64,000 nucleotides of DNA. Origin: Alistipes sp. CAG:831. GTDB taxonomy: Bacteria; Bacteroidota; Bacteroidia; Bacteroidales; UBA932. The notes below the pieces were generated by a model. It was given only the letters and a program-made list of their open reading frames with translations. It was not told the DNA's origin and did no database searches. Both the position numbers and the translations under genes were made by a program. Below are positions 52,897 through 62,100 of this stretch, piece by piece; position 1 is the first letter of the stretch; each line of letters begins with the position of its first letter. The DNA is taken from assembly GCA_000432775.1 (NCBI GenBank), contig HF990410.1:67148-131147 (forward strand), given 5' to 3'.

Positions 52897-55086
52897 CTAT
52901 TTTGAAATTCTGGCCGCCGACAGTACCCCGCGGGTCTTGCGGATGGACGAAAGGATCTTGTCCAGCATGTAGTTGGAGGAGACTGATATCTGCATCCTTA
53001 CATCGAATTCACCGGAGTTGTGTCCCGACCTGGGAGTCATGGACGAGGATCGGAGGGAGGCTCCGAAGCCCGTAACTGTCTGGATTATCGCCGGATATAC
53101 GGAAGAGTCGTCAGTGATGACCTTGACCGTCGTCTGGAAACTGCTGGTCGTGGCCGTCTCCTTCCAGCGGACTTTCTGGATACGGTACGGGTAGTTCTCG
53201 ATGAGACGGGCCGCGTTGGGGCAGGAGAGACGGTGAATCTTGATGCCGTCCTTGACCGAGACGAAGCCGAACACCTCGTCCCCGTAGATCGGGTTGCAGC
53301 AGCGGGCCATCTTGTAGCTGACATTGCTGAGCTTGCCGTCGATGACCAGATAGTCGTCCGGTCCCCGTCTTTCCTTGTCGTTGCCGGCCTGGGTATTCTC
53401 CCTGACTGGCTGGGACTGTGCGGCTGCAGCCTGCGGCTCCTCTTCCTTCTGCTGTTTCCGGGCGATGAAGGACTTGATGTCCATGATATCCACTCTCTCA
53501 TCGGCTATCGCTGCGTACAGGTCGCTTATGGTCTTCAGCTTGTGCATCTTGCACAGCTCGGTGAGATTCTCGTCGGAGAGGTCCATCTTCCAGTTCTTCA
53601 GGCGGCGTTCAAGCAGCTCGCGGCCGGTAGCGGCTTTTTTGAGCTCCTCTTCCTTGAGTTTCAGCTTGATCCTGTTGCGGGCCTTGGACGTGACCACGAA
53701 GTTGAGCCAGTCCGGGGAGGGCCGCTGGTTCCTGCCGCTCTTGATTTCGACCACCTGGCCTGTCTGTAGTCTGTCCTTGATGGAGGCGGGCCTGCCGTCT
53801 ATGGTAGCGCCTATGCACTTGATACCGAGATTGGTGTGGATGTTGAACGCGAAGTCCAGGACAGTGGCGCCCTTGGGCAGCCGCCGCAGCTCTCCGTCCG
53901 GGGTGAAGACGAAGACATCCTCGGACAGGAACCGGGAGACGTATTCGTAGTCGTTCCTGTTGTCGCTCTCGAGGATGTTGCGCACGCTCTGCAGCCAGGG
54001 AGTCAGGCCCTTTTCCTCCTTGATGCCCTTGTAGGCCCAGTGGGAGGCGTGCCCGTTCTCGGCCTCGTCATCCATGCGGCGGGTGCGGATCTGCACCTCC
54101 ACGAAGATGTCTCCGCGGAAGCGCACGGTGATGTGCAGGGACTCGTAGCCGCTGCTCTTGGGCTTGGATATCCAGTCCCTGAGCCTCGATGTGTCAGGCT
54201 GGTATTCGTCCGTGACTATGGAATAGGCTTTCCAGCAGAGCTCGTGCTCCTTTTCGAGGCTGTCGGCCGGAGTGTCTATGATGAGGCGGACGGCCAGCAG
54301 GTCCATGACTTTCTCGAAAGGAATGTCCTGCTTCTGCATTTTCTTCCAGATGGACCAGGCTGCCTTGGTGCGCTGCTTGTAGGTGACCTTCATTCCGGCT
54401 TCGGAAATCTTGCGCTTGATGGGAATGAGGAAGGCGCTGAGCATCTCCTCGCGCTCGGCGGCCGTGGCTTTCAGCTTGTTGTTGATCTCGCGGTATTTCT
54501 CCGGCTCTGTGCAGCGGAAGAAAATGTTCTCCAGCTCGGTCTTGATGCCGTAGAGTCCCAGCTGGTGGGCAATGGGGATGTACAGGAACATGGTCTCGGT
54601 GACTTTCCGTTCCTGGGAGGCCTTGGGCAGCAGCTCAATGTTGCGCATCACGTCGAGACGGTCGGCTATCTTGATGAGCATGACCCTCGGGTCGCGGGAG
54701 TAGGAGACGATCAGGCGTTTGTAGTTCTCGGCCTCAAGGCGTGTCTCCTTGGGCTTGATGGCGGCTATCTTGTTGAGGCTCTGTGCGATGTCTATTATCT
54801 CAGGGGAAAATGCTCCTTTCGGGAGGTTCTGCAGTACCTCGGGGTAGAAGCGGATGGTCTCGTGGAGGAATACGGCGATGACGCTCTCGTAGCCGAGGTG
54901 GATGTCCTCGGCCACGATGCGGGCCACACCGAGGGGATGCTCGATGAAGGGGTGCCGGTTCTCCCGGAGCTTGTCCTTCATGGCCTCTTCGGCGATATGA
55001 CAGGCTCTGGTTATCTGTTCCTGCTGCTCTCTTTCGGGGTAGCAGGCGAGGATGGCTTCCAGGGTTTCTTCTGCTGCTGTGCTCAT
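52897..55086 (-). CDS. RelA/SpoT-type (p)ppGpp synthetase
   Basis: A 729-residue long RSH protein. Order: HD-like hydrolase domain (about 30-190), synthetase domain (about 240-360, with IWKKM, DLLAVRLIID, RDWISKPKSSGYESLHITV and EVQIRTRRM), TGS (about 400-460, VFTPDGELRRLPKGATVLDFA), helical linker, zinc-like CCNPIYGDEVFG and a C-terminal ACT domain. In the HD domain the usual HD...ED pair reads FLHETIRF, so hydrolase activity is doubtful while synthetase motifs look intact. Start ATG overlaps the uvrB stop in ATGA. Confidence 0.92.
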   Translation of the reverse strand: MSTAAEETLEAILACYPEREQQEQITRACHIAEEAMKDKLRENRHPFIEHPLGVARIVAEDIHLGYESVIAVFLHETIRFYPEVLQNLPKGAFSPEIIDIAQSLNKIAAIKPKETRLEAENYKRLIVSYSRDPRVMLIKIADRLDVMRNIELLPKASQERKVTETMFLYIPIAHQLGLYGIKTELENIFFRCTEPEKYREINNKLKATAAEREEMLSAFLIPIKRKISEAGMKVTYKQRTKAAWSIWKKMQKQDIPFEKVMDLLAVRLIIDTPADSLEKEHELCWKAYSIVTDEYQPDTSRLRDWISKPKSSGYESLHITVRFRGDIFVEVQIRTRRMDDEAENGHASHWAYKGIKEEKGLTPWLQSVRNILESDNRNDYEYVSRFLSEDVFVFTPDGELRRLPKGATVLDFAFNIHTNLGIKCIGATIDGRPASIKDRLQTGQVVEIKSGRNQRPSPDWLNFVVTSKARNRIKLKLKEEELKKAATGRELLERRLKNWKMDLSDENLTELCKMHKLKTISDLYAAIADERVDIMDIKSFIARKQQKEEEPQAAAAQSQPVRENTQAGNDKERRGPDDYLVIDGKLSNVSYKMARCCNPIYGDEVFGFVSVKDGIKIHRLSCPNAARLIENYPYRIQKVRWKETATTSSFQTTVKVITDDSSVYPAIIQTVTGFGASLRSSSMTPRSGHNSGEFDVRMQISVSSNYMLDKILSSIRKTRGVLSAARISK

Positions 55087-57083
55087 TTCCTTAATTTCAT
55101 TAGTCCGTACATCTCGTCCCTGTACTTGGCTGCCGCCGTGAAGTCGAGGGCCTTGGCGGCCTCCTCCATCTTCTTTTTGGCGGCTTCGACGGCCTCAAGC
55201 AGCTGCTTGGGGCTCATCTTCGATATCACCGGATCCTCAGCGACATACCGTATATTGTCCTCCTCCTCTGGCTCCTTGTAGGCCCCGCTTATGGCGGCCA
55301 GGGAGTTCTTCTTGTCATTGCGCACCTGGGTGGGGGTGATGTGGTGCTTCTCGTTGTATTCCGCCTGTTTGGCGCGGCGGCGGTTGGTCTCGTCAATTGT
55401 TTTCTGCATGGAACCGGTGATGGTGTCCGCGTACATTATCACAAGACCATTCAGATTTCGTGCCGCACGTCCCGCAATCTGGGTCAGGGCCCGGTCGGAA
55501 CGCAGGAATCCCTCCTTGTCCGCGTCTATAATCGCCACCAACGACACGTCCGGCAGGTCCAGTCCCTCGCGCAGAAGGTTGACTCCCACCAGTACGTCGA
55601 ATCTTCCGGCCTTGAAGTCCTCAATGATCTCCACGCGCTCGAGAGTGTCCACGTCCGAGTGGATGTACCGGCAGCGCACCTGCCGCTTTGTCAGGAATTT
55701 CTCCAGTTCCTCGGCCATGCGTTTGGTAAGGGTGGTGACCAGTACCCGCTCGTCCTTCTCCGTACGCAGCTCTATCTCCTCCATCAGGTCGTCTATCTGG
55801 TTCTTGGAAGGGCGCACCTCTATCGGAGGGTCGAGCAGGCCGGTGGGACGCACCACCTGCTCGACGATGAGGCCCTCGCTCTTCTCCAGCTCGTAGTCTC
55901 CCGGAGTCGCGCTGACGAACACTCTCTGCCCTAAGATATTCTCGAACTCGTCGAACTTCAGCGGGCGGTTGTCGGCGGCTGCCGGAAGGCGGAATCCGTA
56001 TTCGATCAGGACCTCCTTGCGGGAGCGGTCTCCTCCGTACATGGCCCTTACCTGCGGGAGCGTCACATGGCTCTCGTCGATGAATGTTATGAAGTCCTTG
56101 GGGAAATAGTCTATGAGGCAGAATGGCCGCTGTCCTGCGCTCCGCCCGTCGAAGTATCTGGAATAATTCTCGATACCGGGGCAGTAGCCCAGTTCCTTGA
56201 TCATCTCCATATCGTACTCGACCCTCTTCTTGAGGCGGTTGGCCTCGTGCTGCTTTCCGATGGAACTGAAATACTCGCACTGCTGCATCATGTCGTCCTG
56301 GATCATGCGTATCGCATGGGCCGTGCGCTCCTTGGTGGTGACGAAGATGTTGGCCGGGTAGATGGATATTTCCTCCAGGCTCTCTATGCTCATGCCGCTG
56401 ACCGGGTCGATGATTTCGATCTCTTCAATGGTATCTCCGAAAAATACAATCCTGCAGCCGCTGTCCACATATGCCAGGTAGATGTCTATCGTATCGCCCT
56501 TTACCCTGAAGGTCCCGCGCTTGAAATCGGCGTCGCTGCGGTTGTAGAGAGCATCGACGAGGCGGTACAGGAGCTTGTTGCGGCTGATACGCTGCCCGGC
56601 CTTCAGCGTGATGGTGTTGTCATGGAAGTCCTGCGGGTTGCCGATGCCGTAGAGGCAGGATACGGAGGATATCACTATCACGTCGCGGCGGCCCGAGAGT
56701 AGGGCGGAGGAAGCGGACAGGCGCAGTTTCTCTATCTCGTCGTTGATGCTCAGGTCCTTCTCTATGTAGGTGTCGGTCACGGGGAGGTATGCCTCAGGCT
56801 GGTAGTAGTCGTAGTAGGATACGAAATACTCTACGGCATTGTCCGGGAAAAAGGACTTGAACTCCCCGTAGAGCTGTGCTGCCAGGGTCTTGTTGTGGCT
56901 GAGTATCAGGGCCGGCCGCTGCAGCCGCTCGATCACGTTGGCCATCGTGAAAGTCTTGCCCGAGCCGGTGACTCCGAGCAGGGTCATGGCATCCGCACCG
57001 GCATTCACCGCCTCGCAGATTTCCTTGATGGCCTCAGGCTGGTCGCCTGTGGGGCGGTATGGGGACTGAATCTTGAACTGCAT
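55083..57083 (-). CDS. uvrB: excinuclease ABC subunit B
   Basis: A 666-residue helicase-like damage verifier. The start is taken at 57083 (MQFKIQSPYRPTGDQPEAI); the frame continues 17 codons upstream but through the promoter. Motifs: Walker A GVTGSGKTFTMA, YYDYYQPEAYLP beta-hairpin, the DE-box FIDESH, helicase motifs V and VI (GLDLPDVSLV, QIAGRAARN), and a C-terminal UVR domain (EAVEAAKKKMEEAAKALDFTAAAKYRDEM). It is the first gene of the uvrB-rel-uvrA-BASS operon. Confidence 0.97.
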   Translation of the reverse strand: MQFKIQSPYRPTGDQPEAIKEICEAVNAGADAMTLLGVTGSGKTFTMANVIERLQRPALILSHNKTLAAQLYGEFKSFFPDNAVEYFVSYYDYYQPEAYLPVTDTYIEKDLSINDEIEKLRLSASSALLSGRRDVIVISSVSCLYGIGNPQDFHDNTITLKAGQRISRNKLLYRLVDALYNRSDADFKRGTFRVKGDTIDIYLAYVDSGCRIVFFGDTIEEIEIIDPVSGMSIESLEEISIYPANIFVTTKERTAHAIRMIQDDMMQQCEYFSSIGKQHEANRLKKRVEYDMEMIKELGYCPGIENYSRYFDGRSAGQRPFCLIDYFPKDFITFIDESHVTLPQVRAMYGGDRSRKEVLIEYGFRLPAAADNRPLKFDEFENILGQRVFVSATPGDYELEKSEGLIVEQVVRPTGLLDPPIEVRPSKNQIDDLMEEIELRTEKDERVLVTTLTKRMAEELEKFLTKRQVRCRYIHSDVDTLERVEIIEDFKAGRFDVLVGVNLLREGLDLPDVSLVAIIDADKEGFLRSDRALTQIAGRAARNLNGLVIMYADTITGSMQKTIDETNRRRAKQAEYNEKHHITPTQVRNDKKNSLAAISGAYKEPEEEDNIRYVAEDPVISKMSPKQLLEAVEAAKKKMEEAAKALDFTAAAKYRDEMYGLMKLRK

Positions 57084-57101
57084 GGACTGAAAATCAGTAT
57101 G

Positions 57102-57109
57102 CGAATATA
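57102..57109 (-). promoter_or_regulatory. -7 element of the uvrB promoter
   Basis: On the minus strand TATATTCG (one mismatch to TAnnTTTG), with a TTG about 22 bp upstream, 18 bp before the uvrB ATG. Confidence 0.5.
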
Positions 57110-57216
57110 CTAACTTCCGGCGAGAATCCTGCAATGGAATTTATGTAGGAACTGCTCATCTTTTTATGATGTGATTCTACTTGAGGGGTGCTCTCTTGAA
57201 AGCTCTAGTTACAAGT

Positions 57217-57963
57217 TCATCCCTTGAATACACATGATAATTCTGGCATTTGTTGAATGATTTCACCGTTTAGGAGTTTCCCGTTCGCATGTTTATTACG
57301 TTTTATACCGTCCGCGCCCCATGTTCCCCATTGCTTGAAAAAGAAGCGTGCGTCTTGTTCTTCAACTTGCCTGCGTATTTTTAAAACCCAAGGCTCTTGC
57401 ATTGGACGGGCTTGTTGGCCGCTTTCGCCACCAACAATAACCCAGTCAATTCCAGCCAAATTGAGTTCACCAAGATCTTCCACTAACGGTTCGCATGAAA
57501 GAAATTTGACCGTGGCTTGTAATTTACGTAGACAGTCTATTCTAAAACGATAATCTTTCGCCTCTACTGTAACGCCGAGCCAAACATTTTCAGGAATGTT
57601 ACGTGTCGCAAAATATTCAGCCATTCGTTCTGCTCTTTTTGTAAGGATTTGGTATCTGTGTTGAGGCGTTTTCTTAATGACATTAAATATCTTGTCAACA
57701 AATTCAAATGGTACCTTTTCATGGAAAAGGTCGCTCATTGAACAAACAAAGATGTTGTGCGAACTCTTCCATGCTAATGGCTCTTCAAGGCATCTTTCAT
57801 GAAGGGTGACAGTAAATCCATTAGCATACTTTTCTTGTCCCATCGCTTTGAGACGGCGAGACATCATTTCTGCATAACAGTGCAGGCATCCTGTGGACTT
57901 CTTTGTGCATCCAGTAATTGGGTTCCACGTTTTATCAGTCCATTCTATCTTCGTCGTTTTCAT
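57217..57963 (-). CDS. DUF5131 (phage Gp37/Gp68-type) three-Cys protein
   Basis: A 248-residue protein. Near the N-terminus it has C19-x6-C26-x2-C29 (ITGCTKKSTGCLHCYAE), resembling a radical-SAM-like cluster motif, after the family hallmark IEWTDKTWNPITGC. Further family blocks are HNIFVCSMSDLFH, YQILTKRAERM, NVWLGVTVE, FLSCEPLVED, DWVIVGGESG and FFFKQWG. The enzyme class is unproven; the TIM-barrel-like layout and cluster suggest a modification enzyme. It overlaps tcmP by 4 bp, so the two should be translated together. Confidence 0.88.
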   Translation of the reverse strand: MKTTKIEWTDKTWNPITGCTKKSTGCLHCYAEMMSRRLKAMGQEKYANGFTVTLHERCLEEPLAWKSSHNIFVCSMSDLFHEKVPFEFVDKIFNVIKKTPQHRYQILTKRAERMAEYFATRNIPENVWLGVTVEAKDYRFRIDCLRKLQATVKFLSCEPLVEDLGELNLAGIDWVIVGGESGQQARPMQEPWVLKIRRQVEEQDARFFFKQWGTWGADGIKRNKHANGKLLNGEIIQQMPELSCVFKG

Positions 57964-59093
57964 AAAACTTCAATTTTATATTCTTCTACTCTATGAATAT
58001 TTGAACTTTGTCTGTTGAACCCACCTTGAATTTTTACTTTCTTTTTTTCAACAAGAGACTTAGCAACATCAACAAATAATTTCGGTTCACAACCATGCGA
58101 CAAAACCCATTTCAAACCTTCTATATTGGATTTAATTTTGCCATTCAGAATCAACAGTTCTAGTTCCTCTTTGATTTTTATTTTCTTTGTCGTATTTGTT
58201 GGATTATAGAACAAGGAGCCTTTTTCAAAATCATTGTCAATGTTACAATTTGATTCACCAGAATTTTCGTCCTCCATCCAACAAACTTTTACAAACTTTT
58301 CCATGCCTAAAGTATGGTTTGTTCCAAAGATTAATCCATAGTAATTCGCCCCCTTTTGTATTGTAAAATGATGGATATAATACTCCTTATCTGCAGGAAT
58401 AAGATTGCGAAAGTAGTCGGCAATGATTCGATGACACTCCTTCGGTTTTTTCTCTTCAAAGTCAAGCCTATTCGTATCAATATATGTCTTAACCGCATCC
58501 ACATCCCGAAACCGTTTGATAAACGAAGAAGATATAAAGAAAATAAAATCTGTTAATGGCGAAGTTGCCAATTTTAAGAACACATCTTTAGTGATTTGAG
58601 AAAAGCCATATTGGTCTAATAGAACAAATTTCGCATAGCTCTTGTTTGCAAGGACAGCTCTAAATTTTTCACTCTTCATGATTTCTTCAAAAGAAGCGTC
58701 TCTGCAATAAATGGTATTTGAATAGACGCATTTTTCAAGAGGGCAAGCAGATTTGCATTTTAATAAGAAGTCTTCTGTTGCCTTGTCAAGCAATTCTCTC
58801 TTCTCTTTTTCCTTCTCATTAAAACCAAAAACCACATGTTTATGATTCTCTGCTAAATCTGCACAATGTTGACGTTTATTACCTCTGGCTTCTTCTAAAA
58901 GAATAATAGGAGATCCGGGATTCCCTTCAGAATCAGTTCCACTGCCAGCAAACATATCATATATAAAAATCTTTTTTACGCTTGAGTGATGAACAAATAC
59001 AGGAAACCACTCCCTGAAGCATTTACGGAAAATGTCAAGTTTTAACATTGTGGCCTCATGGAACGGCTCTTTGTTTATATCTTTTTTTGCCAT
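57960..59093 (-). CDS. tcmP: three-Cys-motif partner protein TcmP
   Basis: A 377-residue protein of the TcmP family, named for regular pairing with a three-Cys (DUF5131) protein, as here. Residues 41-53 (KIFIYDMFAGSGT) look like a SAM-binding Rossmann motif, and LLDQYGFSQI stands where related methyltransferases have (D/N)PPY or DPYG; Gln replaces Pro. The C-terminus has a winged-helix-like stretch (GLKWVLSHGCEPKLFVDVAKSLVEKKKVKIQG). Its function is not known; methylation of a nucleic acid is an inference. It begins 9 bp after the restriction gene. Confidence 0.85.
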   Translation of the reverse strand: MAKKDINKEPFHEATMLKLDIFRKCFREWFPVFVHHSSVKKIFIYDMFAGSGTDSEGNPGSPIILLEEARGNKRQHCADLAENHKHVVFGFNEKEKEKRELLDKATEDFLLKCKSACPLEKCVYSNTIYCRDASFEEIMKSEKFRAVLANKSYAKFVLLDQYGFSQITKDVFLKLATSPLTDFIFFISSSFIKRFRDVDAVKTYIDTNRLDFEEKKPKECHRIIADYFRNLIPADKEYYIHHFTIQKGANYYGLIFGTNHTLGMEKFVKVCWMEDENSGESNCNIDNDFEKGSLFYNPTNTTKKIKIKEELELLILNGKIKSNIEGLKWVLSHGCEPKLFVDVAKSLVEKKKVKIQGGFNRQSSNIHRVEEYKIEVL

Positions 59094-59102
59094 ATTACTG
59101 TT

Positions 59103-62100
59103 CTATTTTAAATATTTGTCCAAAATCGCTTGCTTGCGCTTTGCACCACTATTGAGGACTGCTTTAGCTTCGGCTACTTTAGCTTCGTAGGCGGAGATTT
59201 CCGTCACGATTTGCTGCTGAATGTCAGGCTGAGGAACAGGAATGGTGTAACGTATGATATTATCCTTGTTGCCACGAGGCATCTTCATTCCTTTTACATC
59301 GTTCATCACATAGTCAATAAATGTTTGGCGACAAATCATGTGATAGACAAACTCAGACGTGACTTCTGGCGTTGGCCGAAACACCATGACATCCGGACTG
59401 CAACCACCGTCGCGATCTGCAAGCCAGATTTTCTTTAAATACGGACGGATGTTGGACATCAGAATGTCACCACGCTTATACTCAATGACACTGCCTGCGA
59501 GCGACTCGCCATCGTATGGGCGCACACCTTCAAAATCTTGGAGCATATTATCCGTTGTAATGTAATCGCTTGCGGATATTTTATCAAAATCTATTCTATT
59601 TGTTGTAAATGGGGCAATTGCCCGCAATGTCTTTGTTTCACCATTCACTCCTGAAAGTATATGTTCTATTTGCTCTTTTGCTTTGGCAATTTGTTTTCTT
59701 GCTTCTTCCACCTCTTTATCGACTGCATCACATTCGATAACGACTTTTCCTTGAACATCAGTCGGTGGTAGTGGCAGTTTAAAAGACGAATACTGTTGCG
59801 CATTGATGTTAGGCTGCGCAGTTCCACCTCTATGAGCCAAAACCCATTTGCGGTATTCCTCAGCGAGACAGAATTGGAAAACATATTCAGGCATTATTTT
59901 TTCCGCAAATCGGAAGCGGATAAGATAGCCAGCAAATAATGCCTTACCAAATTTCTCACGATATAGAAATGGCTTACCTGCCGTTGCACCAGAACGTGCA
60001 AACAGCAAATCTTTATCAGCTAATATATATTGTTCGTCAACTCTTTCTGCTGTTTTCCAATCATTACTTAATTCTCCCGTTTCGGTGATGTCGGTTATTC
60101 TGATGTAGCGATAATCTGACGACGGATTTCCTTCTGTTGCAGCCACGTTTGCACCATATTGAGGAGGAGTAGAAACCAAACTTCCAAGTGAAGCCAACGG
60201 CCACTTGCTATGCACGAAATCTACATTGGTAAAAGCACTCGTTTTTATCGCCTTGTCAAACGCAGTCCGCTTGAAATCGATCATATCCACAAGCCTTGCC
60301 TGCGAAATAATTTCGGACAAATCTTCCGGCACCACGACATCTTCGCCTAAGAAGTTCTGACGAATTAATGTATTAATCTTCGCTGGATCGCACAAATCAT
60401 CGGGGTTGAACAAGGGCGTGCGAATCCCGTTTATTCCACGAATTTGTTGAACTGTATCATCGTCATCGCCTTCATCTTCGTTTTCTGATTTGGACTTCGA
60501 CAGGTGCAGGTATTCTATTCCCTCGTTGCCTTTGCTGTCGCTCCATTCGTAACCGAGGAATTTCTTTATGGCAGCCGTCGTTGTGGGAGACTTCACAATC
60601 AGCACTGGGGTATCGACTGTAAATGCCAGCAAGAAAATATAGACTTTTTCCCGTTCTATGGAAATGATAAAGTTGAGTAGCGCCTTTTCTTTTTCGGCTT
60701 TCTTTTGAGCTTCAGTTTGTCTGCGGAAAGTCTGCGTTTTGCTCCTTGTGCGGAAACGGTTGCGAATGTCTCTCGCCACATCGCAGACACCTTTCATTGC
60801 ATTGCGGTCAGTGCTGTCAAACGACTCGCGATAAGCCGTGAACACCTCGGTCTCAGACAAGGCTTTATGGATGATTCCCTCTTTGAGGAATGTGCGGTAA
60901 TCTTCCAGTTCGTATCCGCAATGGTCGCAATAGGCCTGCAGTAAGCACTCGTCCTGATAGATGTCTTCCGCATGGTCGCTTGCCGCAAACCAAATCTTGA
61001 CACGGTTACGATAATGCTCCGCCGCAGGAGTGTTGGTTTCTTTCCGTCTAAGGAACAATACAACGGTATTGGTGCCTGTCTTTCCGAATGTTCCGCTACC
61101 AAATTCGGCAAGAGAAACAATATCGAAATTTTCCAAGATTATTTCCCTTACACGCGCATAGATGCCACCCTTGTTGAGTACCGAAACGGGTAACACGATG
61201 CCGGCCACTCCGCCGGCGTGCATGAGCCAAGCCGAACGCTCCATGAAGAATGTCTCTATGGCATTGTTCTTTGCTGTATTGATATTATTGTTAAACAGGG
61301 AGAACGCAGCGCGGTCATTATCACTGAGTGTTTCAAGAAAGCCTGTCACAGCGTATGGAGGATTGGCGACAAGCACGTCATAACTGTTGGGTTGCAGAGC
61401 GACGTTTGGCTGCAGGGAATCAGCATAAATGATGTTTGTCTCGTCATGTCCGTACATGAATGCAGAGACTTTCGAAACCTTAGACAAGCGGTATTCCTTT
61501 TCTATGCCAGTGATATGCTTGTAATACTCACGGATGTCAATATCCGGGCGGTATCTCTCCACGAATTCTTTGATTCTTACGGCATACTCTGTCAGGAAAT
61601 GTCCGGCACCGCAAGCGTAATCGATGCACGAAGGTATTCCCTCGCTTTGGCTTACAATCTGTTCCAAAGGAAGAGAAGAGACAATGAAGCGGACAATCGG
61701 CATTGGCGTGAAGTACTGGCCTTCGCTTTGCTTCACCCCTTTGGTAAGAAAACCTTCGAAAAGGTCTCCCAAGAACTGGTTGGTTTCTGTATTCCGCCCC
61801 TCCTCTGCCGCAGATTTTAGTCTGATGTTTTGGAGCATCAGTAGCACCTCGCGCAGAATCTTTGCGTTCTCCTTGAAAAGGCGTTCGTTGTGGACGCTGA
61901 TGAAAGAAAAGTCGTTGTCTGAATAGAACTTCAGCGCACGAAAGTATTCCATTACGGTTTTCATCGTCGCATCCGGATCTTTCTTGTACCAGCGGAACGC
62001 TTTCTCTATCTGTTCATTTTCAATGTAAGTGACCGTTTCATTCAAGAACTTCTCCATTCCGTCACGGTAGAGTCTCTGCAGGCGGTCTTGTAATGAAAAA

